NCBI GenBank assembly: GCA_016707175.1
Contig: JADJIB010000002.1
Span: 686,001 to 750,000, forward strand
Origin: Candidatus Phosphoribacter hodrii
GTDB taxonomy: Bacteria > Actinomycetota > Actinomycetes > Actinomycetales > Dermatophilaceae
Length of the DNA: 64,000 nucleotides
Reading direction: 5' to 3'
Positions 29,001 through 37,169 of the stretch are shown one piece after another. Within the stretch, counting starts at the first letter, position 1. Each line of letters opens with the position of its first letter. Below the pieces are notes generated by a model that was given only the letters and a program-made list of their open reading frames with translations, was not told where the DNA came from and ran no database searches. Made by a program: the position numbers and the translations under genes.

Positions 29001-30025
29001 AGAGCGGGACGATCTCGGTGCCGGGAAGCCGCAGCCCGGCCAATGCGTCTGCGGCGTCACGGATCTCGCGTTCGCCGGAGAGGAAGACGAGGATGTCGTG
29101 GGCCGCGACCTCATCGTGGTCGGAGGCCTCGGTCCACAACTCTTCGACCGCCTCGCAGATGCCGGTCACCTGATCCACCTCGATGGGTGGGCCCGCGGAG
29201 CCGTTCTTGGCCGGCAGTCCCTCGCGCACCAACGGCCGGTAGCGCACCTCGACCGGATAGGTCCGTCCGGACACCTCGATGACCGGCGCCGGGTTGCCCT
29301 CGGCGTCGGCGAAGTGCTGGGCGAACTTCCCCGGGTCGATGGTCGCCGACGTGATGACGACCTTGAGGTCCGGCCGCCGCGGCAGCAGTTGCTTGAGGTA
29401 GCCGAGGATGAAGTCGATGTTGAGGCTGCGCTCATGCGCCTCGTCGATGATGATCGTGTCGTAGCGGCGCAGTTCGCGGTCCCGCTGCATCTCCGCCAGC
29501 AGGATGCCGTCGGTCATCACCTTGACGAGCGAGTCGCGGCTGGACTGGTCGGTGAAGCGCACCTGATAGCCGACGACTCCCCCGAGCTCGACCCCGAGCT
29601 CCTCGGCGAGCCGCTCCCCCACTGCGCGGGCGGCGATCCTCCGCGGCTGGGTGTGGCCGATCATGCCGTGGATGCCGCGCCCGAGCTCGAGAAGGATCTT
29701 CGGCAGCTGAGTGGTCTTGCCCGACCCAGTCTCGCCCGCGACGACGACGACCTGGTGGTCGCGGATCGCGGCGGCGATGTCGTCGCGACGGGCCGCAATG
29801 GGCAGGTCGTCGGGATAGGTGATCGTCGGGACCGACGCCGCGGCGCCGCGCATACCGCTCAGCCCGTGCCTCCCGAGACTCACGCGGCCCTCTGGTCGGC
29901 CGCGCCTCGCGAGTTGGCTGGATCTGCCTCGGCTCGCCCGACCCGTCGGTATGCCGGGTCGCCGGCTTCCGACGCGGCCGACGCCGACGGGCGCGCGGCG
30001 GCTGCTCGGGCGGTGGCGTGGACAC
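26038..30025 (-). CDS. hrpA: ATP-dependent RNA helicase HrpA, with a probable one-base insertion near its 5' end
   Basis: HrpA is a large DEAH-box RNA helicase. The main frame (ending 26038) has Walker A GETGSGKTTQ, the DEAH box IIDEAHERSLNID, SATID, QRSGRCGR and the long C-terminal DUF3418-type region. In this frame the only nearby ATG is at 29853. In the adjacent frame a better N-terminus starts at GTG 30025 (MSTPPPEQPPRARRRRP) and runs to EARAERYARRR, typical of actinobacterial HrpA. Removing one base around 29834-29848 would join it to SVPTITYPDDLPIAARRDD and give 1328 residues. A TATCCT box seven bases before the GTG suggests a leaderless transcript. Confidence 0.85.
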
Positions 30026-30095
30026 GCCCGCCAGGATAGGCCGAGACGTCCCGCCGTCTCGCCGAGATTCCCCGCCACGGACCGACCCGGACACC

Positions 30096-31065
30096 TCAGC
30101 GCAGCGAGTCGAGGGTGACGAACGAGTAGCCGAGGGACCGCAGGCGGCTGATGATCTGCGGCAGCGCATCGGCATCCAACGTGGTGTTGTCGTCAGGGTT
30201 GGCGCCCAGGTGCATGAGGACGATCTCACCCGGTCGGGCCGCTGCGACAACGCGGTCGAGCACCTTCGCGGCCGTCATGCCACCCGAGGTCCCTTTCCAC
30301 CCCAGGCTGTCGACGGTCCACCCGACGGCCTGATAGCCGTGGGCGGCGACCAAGGCGCGGGCGTGGGCGTCGGAGTCACCGAACGGGAAGCGGAAGAACG
30401 GGATCGGGTCCTTGCCCGTCGTCGCGATGATGGCCGACCGGGTGCGATCGAGTTGGCTGAGCACCTGGGCGTCACTGAGCGTCGGGAGGTGCGGGTGGTC
30501 CCACGTGTGGTTGCCGACCGGGCCGATCGTCGCCAACTGGGCGACCACGGTCGGGTAGGCCTGCACGAACCGTCCGGTGACGAAGAAGCTCGCCGGCACG
30601 CCCTCCCGGCGCAGGGTCGCGAGGATCGACGCCGCCCCTCGGCTGTCCGCGCCGCCGTCGAAGGTCAACGCGACGACCTTGGCCGAGGTCGGCAGGACGC
30701 TGACGACCGATGCGGTCCGTGGGGCTGGGGTCGTCGGAGGCGACGTCGTCGTCGTCGGAGTCGGTGTTGACGTCGTCGGTTTGGCCGACGTCGACGTGGA
30801 CGTTGTCGGCTTGGCCGACGGTCGACGTGGACGGCCTCGGAGAGGAGGAGGTGGACGGGGACGTCGGGTGGGTCGAGGGGGTGCTGGTGGGCGGGCACGT
30901 GGTGCTCGACGGCACGACCGTGGCCGTGGGGACACAGGGGTCAGCCGTAGCCGTAGCCGGCGCGGTCGGGCTGGTGGTCGACGAGGGCGCCAGGGTTCCT
31001 GGGCTTGTGGCGCAGCCCGCCACGAGTGCCATCAACGCCCCGACGAGTGCCAGCCTCGCCCGCAT
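30096..31065 (-). CDS. Polysaccharide deacetylase lipoprotein, frameshifted in its linker
   Basis: The first frame (from ATG 31065) gives a lipoprotein signal MRARLALVGALMALVAGC with the lipobox cysteine at residue 18, then a Thr/Ser/Pro linker. The second frame (ending 30096) continues the linker and encodes a NodB-type carbohydrate deacetylase with VVALTFDGGADS, GNHTWDHPHL (metal histidines) and FFRFPFGDSD. The two join if one base of the GG at 30820-30821 is removed: the linker is a tandem repeat, and the neighbouring copy (TSTSAKPTT) lacks that base. Restored length is 322 residues. It probably acts on cell wall or surface glycans. It may be a true pseudogene or a sequence error. Confidence 0.82.
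30781..30838 (-). repeat. Tandem repeat in the deacetylase linker with a one-base difference
   Basis: Two adjacent units of about 30 bases both beginning TTGGCCGAC on the plus strand, at 30781 and 30811. They match except that the second has an extra G (30820-30821), which shifts the reading frame. Confidence 0.75.
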
Positions 31066-31138
31066 CGTCCTCGCCTCTTTCGGCTCGGTCCCTCACTGTG
31101 CAGACGTGTGGAACACCAGGCCGGTTGACCGCGGACGT

Positions 31139-31179
31139 GCGGGAGGGCGGCATACCCGGTCGGTATGCCGCCCTCCCGC
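31139..31179. terminator. Inverted GGCATACC hairpin after metY
   Basis: Perfect 18-base arms, 31139-31156 and 31162-31179, with a five-base loop; each arm contains GGGAGGGCGGCATACC. It lies just downstream of the metY stop and upstream of the deacetylase start, both on the minus strand. Confidence 0.72.
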
Positions 31180-31203
31180 AGTCGCGAGGTTCGCGCCCCG
31201 CTG

Positions 31204-32517
31204 TCAGCCCGCGACGGCCGCGAAGCCCTGCGTGAGGTCGGCGAGGATGTCGTCGATGTGCTCGATGCCCACGGCCAGGCGGACCAGGCCGGGGGTCACG
31301 CCTGCGGCGAGCCGGTCGGCGTCACCACCCTGGGAGTGGGTCGTGGAGGCCGGGTGGATGACCAGCGAGCGCACGTCGCCGATGTTGGCCACGTGCGAGT
31401 GCAGGGTGAGGGCCTCGACGAACGTCTTGCCCGCGTCCAGGCCGCCGACGATCTCGAAGGCGAGCACCGCGCCGGAGCCCTTGGGGGCGTACTTCTGGGC
31501 CTTGGCGTATTCCGGGCTGTCCGGCAACGAGGCCCAGCGCACCGACTCGACCTGCGGGTGCGCCTTGAGGAACTCGGCGACCTTCCGGGTGTTCTCCAGG
31601 TGCCGCTCAACCCGCAGCGAGAGAGTCTCGATGCCCTGGTTGATGAGGAAGGCGTTGAACGGCGAGATGGCCGGGCCGAGGTCGCGCAGCAGTTGCACGC
31701 GGGCCTTGAGGATGAAGGCGAGGTTGGCGCCCAGCCCCCCACCGACGCCGAGGTCGCGGGCGAAGACCAGCCCGTGGTAGCTCTCCTCGGGCGTGTTGTA
31801 GTTGGGGAACTTCTCCGGGTCCTTGCCGAAGTCGAAGGTGCCGCCGTCGACGATGACGCCACCGATCGACGTGCCGTGACCACCGAGGTACTTCGTCGCC
31901 GAGTGCACGACGATGTCGGCGCCCCACTCCAGCGGGCGGATGACGTAGGGCGTGGCAATGGTGTTGTCGACGATGAGCGGCACGCCGGCCTCATGAGCAA
32001 CCCCCGCGACGCCCTCGATGTCGAGGATCTCGACCTTGGGGTTGGAGATCGTCTCGGCGAAGAACAGTTTCGTGTTAGGCCGGACCGCTGCGCGCCAGGA
32101 GTCGAGGTCGCTGGTGTTCTCGACGAAGGACACCTCGATGCCGAACTTCGGGAGGGTGTACTTGAGCAGGTTGAACGTGCCGCCATAGAGCGACGGAGAG
32201 GCGACGACGTGGTCGCCGGCCTCGGCGATGTTGAGGATCGCCAGGGTCTCAGCGGCCTGACCCGACGCGACCAGCAGCGCGGCGAGGCCACCTTCGAGGG
32301 CGGCGATCCGCTGCTCGACCGCGTCCTGGGTCGGGTTCATGATGCGGGTGTAGATGTTGCCGAATTCCTTGAGCGCGAACAGGTTTGCGGCGTGCTCGGT
32401 GTTGTTGAACACGTAGGACGTCGTCTGGTAGATCGGCAGGGCCCGCGCCCCGGTCGTGCTGTCGACGGACTGTCCGGCGTGGACCTGCTTGGTTTCGAAT
32501 GCCCAGGTGTCGCTCAT
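31204..32517 (-). CDS. metY: O-acetylhomoserine aminocarboxypropyltransferase (O-acetylhomoserine sulfhydrylase)
   Basis: MetY, 437 residues, a PLP enzyme that turns O-acetylhomoserine and sulfide into homocysteine, the step after MetX. The family start FETKQVHAGQ, ALPIYQTTSYVF, the PLP-lysine region VHSATKYLGGHGTSIGG near residue 205, and SLVIHPASTTHSQ near 378 are all visible. I choose the ATG at 32517 because the frame further upstream runs back into the riboswitch. A SAM-IV riboswitch lies 75 bases upstream, as for metX. Confidence 0.96.
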   Translation of the reverse strand: MSDTWAFETKQVHAGQSVDSTTGARALPIYQTTSYVFNNTEHAANLFALKEFGNIYTRIMNPTQDAVEQRIAALEGGLAALLVASGQAAETLAILNIAEAGDHVVASPSLYGGTFNLLKYTLPKFGIEVSFVENTSDLDSWRAAVRPNTKLFFAETISNPKVEILDIEGVAGVAHEAGVPLIVDNTIATPYVIRPLEWGADIVVHSATKYLGGHGTSIGGVIVDGGTFDFGKDPEKFPNYNTPEESYHGLVFARDLGVGGGLGANLAFILKARVQLLRDLGPAISPFNAFLINQGIETLSLRVERHLENTRKVAEFLKAHPQVESVRWASLPDSPEYAKAQKYAPKGSGAVLAFEIVGGLDAGKTFVEALTLHSHVANIGDVRSLVIHPASTTHSQGGDADRLAAGVTPGLVRLAVGIEHIDDILADLTQGFAAVAG

Positions 32518-32592
32518 CGCTGAATGCTCTTTCGTGCCAGGGAGTCGCCAGGCGACCCCGCGCTTGCCGACGGCCCGGTTGGGCGCCAGCCT

Positions 32593-32673
32593 GGTCTTCA
32601 CCCGGGGCACCCCATCGCGGATGGAAGGGTTGCCGGTCAGCGAGCCGGGGCTTGTCGCTGACACTCATGACCT
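32593..32673 (-). ncRNA. SAM-IV riboswitch upstream of metY
   Basis: Carries the same ordered blocks as the element before metX: GGTCATGAGTG, CAGCGACAAGCCCCGGC, CCGGCAACCC, and GGTGCCCCGGGTGAAGACC. The variable arm between the last two blocks differs between copies. A -10-like TACCCT lies just upstream on the minus strand. Confidence 0.9.
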
Positions 32674-32755
32674 AGTTGGAAGGGTAAACAGGGGCCGCAT
32701 TCTGGGACAGGGACGGCTCACCATGTGGACCGCCCGGACCTGCGAGCATGTCCGC

Positions 32756-33799
32756 ATGACCTACCGCACCGATGACTACCGAGCCGCCAGCGATCGCTAC
32801 GACCGGATGCCGATGCGCCGCTGTGGCCGCAGCGGCCTCGTCCTGCCGGCGGTCTCGCTGGGCTTGTGGCACAACTTTGGTGACGACGTCCCGCTGGAGC
32901 GCCAGCAGGCGATCCTGCGCCGAGCCTTCGACCTGGGTGTCACGCACTTCGACCTGGCCAACAACTACGGGCCGCCCTACGGCAGCGCCGAGCGCAACTT
33001 CGGCACGATCTTCCGGCGCGATCTGCGGCCCTACCGGGACGAGCTGATCCTGTCGACCAAAGCCGGCTACGACATGTGGCCCGGGCCCTACGGGCAGGGC
33101 GGCGGCTCCCGCAAATACCTCCTGGCCTCGCTGGATCAATCGCTGCAGCGGATGGGGGTCGACTACGTCGACATCTTCTACAGCCACCGCTTCGACCCCG
33201 ACACTCCGCTGGAGGAGACCATGGGCGCGTTGGACAGCGCGGTGCGTCAGGGCAAGGCCTTGTATGCCGGTATCTCCAGCTACTCCGGTGCGCGCACCCG
33301 AGAGGCGGTCCAGATCCTGCGCGAGTTGGGCACTCCCCTGCTGATTCACCAGCCGTCCTACTCGATGCTCAACCGGTGGATCGAGACCGACCTGCTCGAC
33401 GTGCTCGGCGACACCGGCGTCGGGAGCATCGCCTTCTCGCCCTTGGCCCAGGGCATGCTCACCGACCGATACCTGACCGGCATACCGGCGGATTCGCGTG
33501 CCGCCCAAGGGAAGTCGCTCGACCCGGCGCTGTTGTCCGAGGCCGCGCTCACCCACATCCGGGCTTTGCACGAGATCGCCTCCGAGCGCGGTCAGAGCCT
33601 GGCTCAGATGGCGTTGGCCTGGGCGTTGCGTGACCCGCGGGTCACCTCGGTGCTGGTCGGCGCCTCCAGCGTCGCGCAATTGGAAGCCAACGTCGCCGCG
33701 GTGGACAACCTGGAGTTCAGCGCGGCGCAATTGCAAGCCATTGACGCACATGCCGTCGAGTCCGGGATCAACCTGTGGAAGCAATCATCGGGTGAGTGA
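32756..33799 (+). CDS. Aldo/keto reductase (YghZ / L-glyceraldehyde 3-phosphate reductase-like)
   Basis: A 347-residue NADPH-dependent aldo/keto reductase. The N-terminus RRCGRSGLVLPAVSLGLWHNFGDD, catalytic Tyr in FDLANNYGPPYGSAE near residue 66, Lys in LSTKAGYDMW near 102 and His in FYSHRFDPDTPLEE near 144 match the YghZ/MgrA subgroup, which reduces L-glyceraldehyde 3-phosphate and methylglyoxal. The physiological substrate is not evident. An in-frame ATG at 32723 could extend it by 11 residues. It is divergent from metY and its riboswitch. Confidence 0.9.
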   Translation: MTYRTDDYRAASDRYDRMPMRRCGRSGLVLPAVSLGLWHNFGDDVPLERQQAILRRAFDLGVTHFDLANNYGPPYGSAERNFGTIFRRDLRPYRDELILSTKAGYDMWPGPYGQGGGSRKYLLASLDQSLQRMGVDYVDIFYSHRFDPDTPLEETMGALDSAVRQGKALYAGISSYSGARTREAVQILRELGTPLLIHQPSYSMLNRWIETDLLDVLGDTGVGSIAFSPLAQGMLTDRYLTGIPADSRAAQGKSLDPALLSEAALTHIRALHEIASERGQSLAQMALAWALRDPRVTSVLVGASSVAQLEANVAAVDNLEFSAAQLQAIDAHAVESGINLWKQSSGE

Positions 33800-33895
33800 G
33801 CCGGGTCCCGCGCAGTGGTTGAGACCGGTCTCAACTCGCCTGTCTAGGCGGGCCGCCGCGCGTGTGGGCGGCGGAGGGCGGCATACCCCTGCCGG

Positions 33896-33901
33896 TATTA
33901 T
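33896..33901 (+). promoter_or_regulatory. -10-like TATTAT for a leaderless membrane protein gene
   Basis: TATTAT ends six bases before the ATG at 33908, so a start point seven bases downstream would fall on the ATG itself. No -35 is clear. The box overlaps the degenerate right arm of a GGCATACC inverted pair. Confidence 0.35.
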
Positions 33902-33907
33902 CGCCGG

Positions 33908-34360
33908 ATGACCGCCGCGCTGGCCGCCTGGACCCGACGACGCTGGCTCGCTGCCCTGGTGGCAGCCGCCGCGACGACCGTCCTCATGGGCGTGCCGACC
34001 GCGCTGATCCCGACGCCGGTCTTCGGCCGCGAGGTGCCACCGACGGCCTGGGCCTGGCCGGTCCTGCTGGCCACGAGCGTGCTCAGTGGTCTGCTGTTGG
34101 CCACCTATGTCCGTGAGCCCGGCCAGGCCGAGCCGGCGACGACGGCAAGCCGGTCGGGCACCATCGGCGGCCTGTTGTCCTTCCTCGCCGTCGGCTGTCC
34201 GGTGTGCAACAAACTCGCGCTCCTCGCGCTCGGTTACAGCGGTGCGCTGCAGTGGTTCGCGCCGGTCCAGCCGTTCCTCGCGGCGGTCGGCGTCGTCCTG
34301 CTCGCGGGCGCGTTGCGTCAGCGTTTGCGCGGACAGCTCGCCTGCCCCGTGCCCGCCTGA
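33908..34360 (+). CDS. Small integral membrane protein with a conserved CPVCNK motif
   Basis: A 150-residue protein with about four hydrophobic segments. Between helices 2 and 3 is LSFLAVGCPVCNKLALLAL (residues 89-107), a Cys-Pro-x-Cys-Asn-Lys motif that looks like a redox or metal site at the membrane surface; a third cysteine lies near the C-terminus. I do not know a named family. Neighbours (aldo/keto reductase and, convergent, PPK2) do not suggest a role. The call as a real gene rests on membrane topology, coding-like composition and a plausible leaderless promoter. Confidence 0.78.
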   Translation: MTAALAAWTRRRWLAALVAAAATTVLMGVPTALIPTPVFGREVPPTAWAWPVLLATSVLSGLLLATYVREPGQAEPATTASRSGTIGGLLSFLAVGCPVCNKLALLALGYSGALQWFAPVQPFLAAVGVVLLAGALRQRLRGQLACPVPA

Positions 34361-34415
34361 GCGCGGCAGTGATCGACCGGCAGCGACCGACCGGCGGCGC
34401 TGACCCCTCACGCGA

Positions 34416-34452
34416 GCGGGCGGCATACCTCTGCGTGAGGTATGCCGCCCGC
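34416..34452. terminator. Inverted GGCATACC hairpin between convergent genes
   Basis: Perfect 16-base arms, 34416-34431 and 34437-34452, with a five-base loop; the arms read GCGGGCGGCATACCTC and complement. It lies between the CPVCNK membrane protein gene and the convergent ppk2. Confidence 0.72.
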
Positions 34453-34475
34453 CTTGGTGACGCGCGCGATGGGGC

Positions 34476-35516
34476 TCAGACGCTCAGGTGCGGACGAACC
34501 GGCCGCTCGCCCTCGTCGAAGACCAACTCGGGGCGACCGACGAGCAACGGGTCGGGGACGCCGACGACGTCAACGTCCTTGTCGGGGTAGTCGATTCGCG
34601 ACAGGATCACGCGCATCGCCTCAAGGCGCGCCCGCTTCTTGTCGTTGGACTTCACGACCGTCCAGGGGGCGTCGATGGTGTCGGTGTAGAAGAACATCGC
34701 CTCTTTGGCCTGGGTGTAGGCGTCCCACTTGTCGAGGCTGGCCATGTCGGTCGGCGAGAGCTTCCACTGGCGGACCGGGTCGATGCTGCGCCGCTCGAAC
34801 CGACGGAACTGCTCGGCGCGCCCGACGGAGAACCACAGCTTGACCAGGTTGACGCCCGAGCCGATGAGCATCTTTTCGAAGGCCGGAGCCTGCCGCAGGA
34901 ACTCAAGGTATTCGGCCGGGGTGCAGAAGCCCATGACCCGCTCGACGCCGGCGCGGTTGTACCAACTGCGGTCCATGAGGACGATTTCGCCGGCGTGCGG
35001 CATGTGCCGGACGTAGCGCTGGAAGTACCACTGAGTGCGCTCGTGCTCGGTCGGCTTCTCAAGGGCGACGACCCGCGCGCCACGCGGGTTGAGGTGTTCC
35101 ATGAAGCGCTTGATCGCGCCACCCTTGCCGGCTGCGTCGCGGCCTTCGAAGACGACGACGAGTTTGAGGCCCTGCTCCTTGACGTGGTGCTGGAGCTTGA
35201 GCAACTCGATCTGCAGGAGCCGCTTGGTCGCCTCGTACTCGGCGATCTTGAGCTTCTTGTCGTACGGGTAGTTCTGCTTCCAGGCGATCGGGTCGGGGTC
35301 CAACGGTTCACCCGGGATGTAGCGCAGTTTCGCGTCATCGCTCTCCTGGTCCAGGAGCATCCGGTTGCGCAACTCGTCGAGGGTCGCGGTCGCCGGGGTG
35401 AATGTCGACGTCGAATAGGTGAGTTCGCCGTTGGTCACCCCTTGGCCGAGAGTCTCGGAGGGTTGCTGGACGGGAGGTGCTTCTGAGGCAGTGGTGCCTG
35501 TGTTGGACTCGGACAT
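34476..35516 (-). CDS. ppk2: Polyphosphate kinase 2
   Basis: PPK2 family, 346 residues, which transfers phosphate between polyphosphate and nucleotides. The P-loop-like motif FEGRDAAGKGGAIKRF is near residue 120 and the second motif MDRSWYNRAGVERVMGF near 180, followed by the lid-type QFRRFERRSIDPVRQWKLSP. One PPK2 domain and the added N-terminal 60 polar residues fit class I enzymes, which phosphorylate nucleoside diphosphates (family knowledge). The ATG at 35516 has AAGGGA upstream. Polyphosphate use fits an intrasporangiacean, but is not proof. Confidence 0.93.
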   Translation of the reverse strand: MSESNTGTTASEAPPVQQPSETLGQGVTNGELTYSTSTFTPATATLDELRNRMLLDQESDDAKLRYIPGEPLDPDPIAWKQNYPYDKKLKIAEYEATKRLLQIELLKLQHHVKEQGLKLVVVFEGRDAAGKGGAIKRFMEHLNPRGARVVALEKPTEHERTQWYFQRYVRHMPHAGEIVLMDRSWYNRAGVERVMGFCTPAEYLEFLRQAPAFEKMLIGSGVNLVKLWFSVGRAEQFRRFERRSIDPVRQWKLSPTDMASLDKWDAYTQAKEAMFFYTDTIDAPWTVVKSNDKKRARLEAMRVILSRIDYPDKDVDVVGVPDPLLVGRPELVFDEGERPVRPHLSV

Positions 35517-35601
35517 CAACGTCCCTTCTCGTGCTGCGTTGTCACGAGGGTAGTGGGTGGCTACTCGGGAGGACAGCGCGCCACATGGTTGACTGGGACA
35601 C

Positions 35602-36033
35602 ATGATCGACGGCGAATACGCACCCAGCCCGACGCAGTGGGTTCGCGACCAAGTGGCTCAGATCGAGGCGTCCGGAGACACCGCCTCCGTCTCCATCCAC
35701 GGCAAGTTCGTGGTCCTGCTCACCATGCGGGGACGCTCGACCGGGTTGGTGCGCAAGGTCCCGTTGATTCGGGTTGAGGAGGGCGGCCGGTATGCCGTCA
35801 TCGGCAGCCGTGGGGGCGCTCCGGACGACCCCAAGTGGGTGGCGAACCTGCGCGCCAACCCTGACATCACGGTCCAGGACGGGACTGCCGTGCTGCCGAT
35901 GCGCGCGCGTGAGGTGCATGGGGCCGAGCGCGACGAGTGGTGGGACCGGTGCGTCGCCATGTTCAGTGACTTCGCCGAGTACGCAACCAAGACCACCCGG
36001 GTCTTCCCGGTCTTCGTGCTCGAACCCCGTTGA
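35602..36033 (+). CDS. Deazaflavin (F420)-dependent nitroreductase family protein
   Basis: A 143-residue split-barrel protein of the Ddn-like family that binds deazaflavin F420. The pattern TMRGRSTGLVRKVPLIRVEEGG near the middle, VIGSRGGAPDDPKWVANLRANP and VFVLEPR at the end are characteristic. Substrates of the family are diverse reductions and cannot be told here. It is divergent from ppk2 with an intergenic gap of 85 bases. Confidence 0.9.
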   Translation: MIDGEYAPSPTQWVRDQVAQIEASGDTASVSIHGKFVVLLTMRGRSTGLVRKVPLIRVEEGGRYAVIGSRGGAPDDPKWVANLRANPDITVQDGTAVLPMRAREVHGAERDEWWDRCVAMFSDFAEYATKTTRVFPVFVLEPR

Positions 36034-36125
36034 TCCCTGGGGCGATCCGCTCGGACGCCCCCGTCACGTGGCGGACGTGCGCTATCCGTCGGTGGAACCG
36101 GCCACCTCTGGACGACGTCACAGGA

Positions 36126-36156
36126 AAGTGATATCACTTAGATGTCACATACGTGA
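36126..36156 (+). promoter_or_regulatory. Palindromic operator-like sites before the SPFH gene
   Basis: A perfect 14-base palindrome AAGTGATATCACTT (36126-36139) is followed by an inverted TCAC-N4-GTGA (36145-36156). A -10-like TTAGAT (36138-36143) overlaps the first. The AT-rich patch stands out in this genome. The ribbon-helix-helix protein encoded at 37170 is a candidate binder. Confidence 0.6.
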
Positions 36157-36178
36157 TCTCGTTCCGGAGGCACTCGCC

Positions 36179-37156
36179 ATGAGCACCACCCCGTCCACTC
36201 CTGCTACACCCAGCATCGACCCCATCAGCAAGCCACCCGTCGGGCGTCCGGTCGGCCATGCCGGAGCACGGGTCACCGTGAGTGAACGATCGGCCTTCGC
36301 CGTCGATGGGTTCATCGCGGTGTTCGTCGCGCTGGTGCTGCTCGGCCTCCTGGCCCAGCGCATCATCGGGCTGGTGACGGCGAAGGTGGATGAACCGAGC
36401 CCCGGTGACGTGGCCTTCATCGTGACCATGGTCCTGGCGGCGGCGCTGGTGCTCAGCTCGGTGGTCGTCATCCAACCCGGACAGACCAAGGTCGTGCAGT
36501 TCTTCGGACGGTATGTCGGGACGGCGAGGCGCTCCGGGTTGTCGATGCTTCTGCCGCTGACGACCAAGCGCAGCGTCTCGGTGCGGGTCAACAACTTCGA
36601 GACCAATGTCCTGAAGGTCAACGACGCCGACGGCAACCCCGTCGAGATCGCGGCCATCATCGTCTGGCAGGTTGCCGACACGGCCAAGGCGGTCTTCGCC
36701 GTCGAGGCCTACAAGGACTTCGTCAAGGTTCAGGCGGAGGCGGCGCTGCGGCACGTGGCGACCACCCACCCCTACGACGACCCCGACGGCCACGGTGAGT
36801 CGCTGCGGGGCTCGACCGACGTCGTGTCCGGTGAATTGGCGACCGAAGTCGCCGAGCGGGTCCGGGTCGCGGGAGTCGAGATCCTCGAGGTGCGGATCAG
36901 CCATCTGGCCTACTCCCCCGAGATCGCGCAAGCCATGCTGCAGCGGCAGCAGGCTTCGGCGATCATCGCGGCCCGGTCGATGATCGTCGACGGTGCCGTG
37001 GGCATGGTCGAGATGGCGCTGGAACGACTGGAGACCAAGGACATCGTCGTCCTGGACGATGAGCGCAAGGCGGCCATGGTGTCCAACTTGCTCGTCGTCC
37101 TGTGCAGCGAGGCCAAGGCGTCGCCGGTCGTCAACGCCGGGTCGCTGTATCACTGA
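36179..37156 (+). CDS. SPFH/Band 7 domain membrane protein
   Basis: A 325-residue protein with two N-terminal hydrophobic helices (residues 42-64 and 80-100) and a long SPFH/prohibitin domain starting VVVIQPGQTKVVQFFGRYVGTAR (centre near residue 108), ending in a helical coiled-coil part with AQAMLQRQQASAIIAARS. SPFH proteins form membrane microdomain scaffolds. GGAGG precedes the ATG at eight bases. It is followed after 13 bases by a ribbon-helix-helix protein, suggesting a two-gene unit. Confidence 0.9.
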   Translation: MSTTPSTPATPSIDPISKPPVGRPVGHAGARVTVSERSAFAVDGFIAVFVALVLLGLLAQRIIGLVTAKVDEPSPGDVAFIVTMVLAAALVLSSVVVIQPGQTKVVQFFGRYVGTARRSGLSMLLPLTTKRSVSVRVNNFETNVLKVNDADGNPVEIAAIIVWQVADTAKAVFAVEAYKDFVKVQAEAALRHVATTHPYDDPDGHGESLRGSTDVVSGELATEVAERVRVAGVEILEVRISHLAYSPEIAQAMLQRQQASAIIAARSMIVDGAVGMVEMALERLETKDIVVLDDERKAAMVSNLLVVLCSEAKASPVVNAGSLYH

Positions 37157-37169
37157 GCCGCCGTTCACC

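Noticed and set aside
32518..32664. Extended start of MetY reaching into the upstream leader
   Set aside because: The extra codons lie in the leader and SAM-IV riboswitch; the ATG at 32517 starts the conserved protein.
32593..32673. Conserved small peptide (MSVSDKPRLADRQP) shared by two leaders
   Set aside because: Conservation is explained by the RNA structure of the SAM-IV element; the open frame is incidental.
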